Position numbers and translations under genes: made by a program
Part shown: positions 61,420 to 64,000 of the stretch, one piece after another
How the letters are laid out: each line of letters starts with the position of its first letter
Numbering within the stretch: position 1 is the stretch's first letter
The notes under the pieces: model-generated
The model's database searches: none
What the model was told of the DNA's origin: nothing
What the model saw: only the letters and a program-made list of their open reading frames with translations
Origin: GCA-003244245 sp052390495
GTDB lineage: Bacteria; Actinomycetota; Actinomycetes; Mycobacteriales; Pseudonocardiaceae
DNA: 64,000 nt
Direction of reading: 5' to 3'
Assembly (NCBI GenBank): GCA_052390495.1
Contig: JBQTGW010000219.1
Span: 10,872-74,871, forward strand

Positions 61420-62631
61420 GTGAAGCCCACAGTGGCAGAGGCGACCTGGCGGACGCTAGTGCGGCAGTTGGCCGACGACCTGGCTACGCAAGAGGTCTTA
61501 CGGTCACCGTCGTGGCGGGAGGCGTTGCTCGCGGTGCCGCGCCATGAGTTCGTCCCGAGCTACTACCTGAAGGATCCCGGTGCCCGCCCGCTGCGCTGGA
61601 TCCGGCACGAGCCGCACGACGCGGACAGCACCCAACGATGGTTGGAGCTGGTGTATTCGCCAACCACATTGATCACTGAGCTCGCCGACAAGATCGACCG
61701 AGGAATCCAGGCCCCGGTGTCCAGCTCGACCAGCCCCCGCTTGATGATCCGGATGCTGGAGGCTCTTGAGGTCTCCACTGAGACACGGGTGCTGGAGATC
61801 GGGACCGGGACCGGCTACAACGCGGCGTTGCTGTCCCACCGGCTCGGTGGCCGCAACGTCTGCTCCATCGACATCGACCCGGACCTGGTGTCCGCTGCGC
61901 GCGAGCGGTTGGCCCGGCTCGGCTACCGCCCGACTCTGGTGACCGGCGATGGCGCAGCCGGCCTCGCCGAGCGGGCGCCGTTCGACCGGATCCTCGCCAC
62001 CTGCGCGCTGTATGCCATACCGGCGTCGTGGATCGACCAACTCCGGCCTGGCGGCCTGGCGCTGGCGCACATCGAAGGGCCGCTGGGCGCGGGAAACCTG
62101 CTCGCCCTGCGGCGCGGTGCGAGCCCGGTGCTCCAGGGGCGGTTCCTACCGTGGTGGGGGTGCTTCATGCGCCGCCGCGCCACGGCCAGCCCCACCGTGG
62201 GTACACCGCTGCCAACCCGCACAAGAGGGCTGGCAGTCACCCGGCGCACTGCCGTCGACCCAGCGGAGCTGGAGCAATCGTTCCAGTTCTTAGCCCAGCT
62301 CTACCTGCCACCGGGCATGTTCCGCAGCATCTCCCTCGACGACAACGGGGTGGCGGTGAGCCACCTGCGAGCACCGGATGGCTCCTGGTGCGAAGTCAAC
62401 CGCCAACCAGACGCAGACGGTTACCACGCCATGCGCGAAGCCGGACCAACCCCGCTGTGGGCCGGCATCGAAACAGCCTGGCAGCTATGGCAGGAGCTGG
62501 GCACGCCGCCGTGGCACGAGTTCGGACTCACCGCCACACCCACCGAACACCGCATCTGGCTCCGCGACCCCCAAGACGGCCTGCAATGGACGCTCCCGAC
62601 ACCGGACGGATCGGAAGAAATCCGGCCCTGA
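61420..62631 (+). CDS. Isoaspartate-methyltransferase-like (FxLD-system type) methyltransferase
   Basis: A 403-residue protein from GTG 61420. The N-terminal part (VPRHEFVPSYYLKDPG) and SAM motif RVLEIGTGTGYNAALLSHRL are those of protein-L-isoaspartate O-methyltransferase. A C-terminal domain of about 200 residues, ending in EFGLTATPTEHRIWLRDP, is characteristic of actinobacterial methyltransferases linked to RiPP clusters such as the FxLD system. The downstream small gene starts 38 bases later with a strong Shine-Dalgarno. No lanthionine synthetase or ATP-grasp ligase gene is seen in the window. Confidence 0.85.
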   Translation: MKPTVAEATWRTLVRQLADDLATQEVLRSPSWREALLAVPRHEFVPSYYLKDPGARPLRWIRHEPHDADSTQRWLELVYSPTTLITELADKIDRGIQAPVSSSTSPRLMIRMLEALEVSTETRVLEIGTGTGYNAALLSHRLGGRNVCSIDIDPDLVSAARERLARLGYRPTLVTGDGAAGLAERAPFDRILATCALYAIPASWIDQLRPGGLALAHIEGPLGAGNLLALRRGASPVLQGRFLPWWGCFMRRRATASPTVGTPLPTRTRGLAVTRRTAVDPAELEQSFQFLAQLYLPPGMFRSISLDDNGVAVSHLRAPDGSWCEVNRQPDADGYHAMREAGPTPLWAGIETAWQLWQELGTPPWHEFGLTATPTEHRIWLRDPQDGLQWTLPTPDGSEEIRP

Positions 62632-62669
62632 TGATCTCGATCTTCCTGAAGCGTAGAAGGAGTGGCGAC

Positions 62670-62822
62670 GTGAACAACGGCATGAAACCGGCCGCAGCCG
62701 TGCAGATTCACTTTCCCCGCGAACAGATCCAAGAACTGTCCTCAACTCTCAGCGGCCTCATGGCGAGCGCCGATTGGAAGAAAATTGATCAGGACTCGCA
62801 GCCATTCGGAGCCGAATTGTAG
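62670..62822 (+). CDS. 50-residue peptide, possible RiPP precursor
   Basis: From GTG 62670, six bases after AGAAGGAG, the frame encodes 50 residues: MKPAAAVQIHFPREQIQEL, then LSGLMASADWKKIDQDSQPF and GAEL. An ATG at 62682 is an alternative. It has no Cys, so it is not a lanthipeptide, but the C-terminal Asp residues (IDQDSQ) could be targets of an isoaspartate-type methyltransferase. A non-RiPP role for this small protein is possible. Confidence 0.6.
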   Translation: MNNGMKPAAAVQIHFPREQIQELSSTLSGLMASADWKKIDQDSQPFGAEL

Positions 62823-63040
62823 GTCCACCCGTTCCGCCTGGCGCTGAGCTGCGAAGTGACGGTCAATCCAGTCCGTGAGCTGGGGGCGACCTGGCACCAG
62901 GTGTTTCCTCAGTGGTCAGAGTAGGATTCAGCTTGAGCATGATCAACTCATGCCCAGTCCACGATGGAAGATCGTTGAGGTTCAGGCTTGTCCCATGCCG
63001 ATCTTGGGGGGCCGGACCGCGTGTGGAGGAGGCAGGCACC

Positions 63041-63517
63041 GTGGATGCCACGCTGGCCACGCCGCGAGCCTTGCTCGTCGCTGTCCAGGGTGGTGACCCG
63101 AGAGCGCCCCTCGATGAAGCCGCCGAGATCGCCGACCGGTTCGGCTTGGCCGGTGAGGTGGACCCATACGGGTTCGGTTTCGGACCGACCAGTGTCGGTA
63201 TCCGGCGGATCGGAGCGGCATTGGAGCTCGGCGACGTTGATGATGCTGTTCGATCACTGCGTTCGGTTCGTCCGGAGCGGCACCCCGCCCGAACCGTTCA
63301 GGCTCTTTACTGGAGAGAGACCGGGCGGGCGTTGGCCGCCGAGGGAGGGCCGGTGGAGGAGCCAGTGCGGGCCTACCTGAGAGCAGAAGCGCTCAGTCCC
63401 GTGAAACTCTACCGCAACCTCAGATCCCGCGAAGTGCTGCGGGAACTGCTGACCCGAGCACCGGACAACGAGAAACTACAGCAGCTCGCCAACCGGGCCG
63501 AACTGGACCAGCGTTAA
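63041..63517 (+). CDS. C-terminal TPR-like part of an XRE regulator
   Basis: A 158-residue helical protein from GTG 63041 behind GGAGGAGG. ALLVAVQGGDPRAPLDEAAE, VDPYGFGFGPTSVGIRRIGA and ALELGDVDDAVRSL match the C-terminal repeats of Pseudonocardiaceae HTH-TPR regulators. The N-terminal HTH and first repeats are missing. It may be a truncated remnant or a translated headless protein; the good Shine-Dalgarno leaves this open. The frame runs back to 62912 without homology. Confidence 0.6.
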   Translation: MDATLATPRALLVAVQGGDPRAPLDEAAEIADRFGLAGEVDPYGFGFGPTSVGIRRIGAALELGDVDDAVRSLRSVRPERHPARTVQALYWRETGRALAAEGGPVEEPVRAYLRAEALSPVKLYRNLRSREVLRELLTRAPDNEKLQQLANRAELDQR

Positions 63518-63545
63518 CTCGTTGGGACGAAGGGTCAGCGGTGTA

Positions 63546-63881
63546 TTAGTTTAATTCGCTAAGAACCTTAACAATTATACTTCTTGCATGTCGTCCGTAT
63601 ACGGCTGCTGTTTTGAGGGCCTCGAACATGCGAGCGTATAGCTGACACTCTTGAGGCTGGGTGACCTCGATGCTCGCTGTTGGTGTCTCCAGAGCCACTA
63701 GGGCGTCGTCAAAAATCCAAAAACCGGCAGAACCGATAGCCAGGCGTTGGGTCATCAACGGAATGATGCCTAGAGAAACATTTGGCAACGACATTAGTTC
63801 TAGGAGACGACCCAGTTGCCCGGCTTGTGTTTCAGCGGTACCGAACCAGGTGCACAGGGCTTGCTCTTCCAGTACCGACAT
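63546..63881 (-). pseudogene. C-terminal part of a DUF5753 XRE regulator
   Basis: Starts abruptly at SVLEEQALCTWFGTAETQAG and continues through LPNVSLGIIPLMTQRLAIG, FWIFDDALVALETPTASIEV to the normal end VKVLSELN. This is the second half of the DUF5753 domain. The HTH and first half are lost at a junction near 63880, where a glutamine synthetase fragment begins on the other strand. Confidence 0.75.
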
Positions 63882-64000
63882 GCAGGGCAGGCTGCAAGGC
63901 AAGCGGTGCGCCGCCCGGTACTTCCTCAATGAGGTGGTCCCGCACGCCGCCGAGGCGTGCAGTTACCTGCTGGCCGTCGATGTGGACATGAACACCGTGG
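63871..64000 (+). pseudogene. Glutamine synthetase-like gene, 5'-truncated, continues beyond window
   Basis: The rightward frame reads TDMQGRLQGKRCAARYFLNE, VVPHAAEACSYLLAVDVDMN and TV at the edge. This matches an internal N-terminal stretch of actinobacterial GlnA-like enzymes (DMQGRLxGKR, YLLAVDVDM). There is no start codon context before it, and the sequence to its left belongs to the truncated DUF5753 gene. So it has lost its 5' end; its 3' state is unknown. Confidence 0.65.

Overview
The window is high-GC DNA with dense, overlapping, mostly ATGA/GTGA-coupled genes. It carries PimA/PatA/PgsA (phosphatidylinositol mannoside synthesis), an SsgA-like sporulation protein, a geosmin synthase, and several XRE regulators of the DUF5753 and TPR types. 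Together these point to a sporulating filamentous actinomycete, most likely of the Pseudonocardiaceae. The family assignment is an inference; no species is claimed.

Left part (1-25.7 kb) is mainly chromosomal core, read leftward: secF(partial)-secD-yajC-ruvB-ruvA-ruvC-yebC-pdxT, then PHP hydrolase-pdxS, then (across a rightward EF-G-like gene) a membrane protein-pimA-patA-pgsA-flippase-like-HIT block. The order resembles the mycobacterial ruv/pdx/pim neighbourhood. It is interrupted at about 7.16-10.72 kb by an accessory segment. That segment holds a 5'-truncated methyltransferase fragment, three small Cys-containing proteins, a GntR regulator with a palindromic operator candidate, a shortened PP2C-like protein and a frameshifted NUDIX gene. 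Next come a cysteine-less IscA-like protein, tRNA-Val(CAC), an ECF sigma/anti-sigma pair, an SsgA-like protein, a tRNA Gly-Cys-Val(GAC) cluster and a CBS protein.

Middle part (25.8-36.8 kb): two large MalT-type LuxR regulators face each other with overlapping 3' ends. They are followed by a DivIVA-like coiled-coil protein coupled to ornithine aminotransferase, a secreted TAP-type hydrolase, a LigD-type polymerase protein and MsrB.

The most interesting locus is 37.1-45.4 kb. A family 2B encapsulin shell protein with a cyclic-nucleotide-binding domain is followed, in one tight operon, by a two-domain geosmin synthase, a geranyl diphosphate C-methyltransferase and a polyprenyl synthase of the encapsulin-cargo type. 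No 2-methylisoborneol synthase is present. Convergent to it lies an ECF sigma - small partner - DyP-type peroxidase operon. A TetR gene and a complete narGHJI respiratory nitrate reductase operon follow (45.6-53.2 kb).

The right end (53.5-64 kb) is an accessory zone with much gene decay: an FMN reductase and a sigma factor with internal deletions, frameshifted DoxX and TPR-regulator genes, three regulators that have lost their DNA-binding halves, and a glutamine synthetase fragment cut at the junction with one of them. Intact genes here include an Erm/KsgA-like rRNA methylase, a GcvT-family FAD oxidoreductase, a choline-kinase-like phosphotransferase, and an isoaspartate-methyltransferase-like gene coupled to a 50-residue peptide that may be a RiPP precursor.
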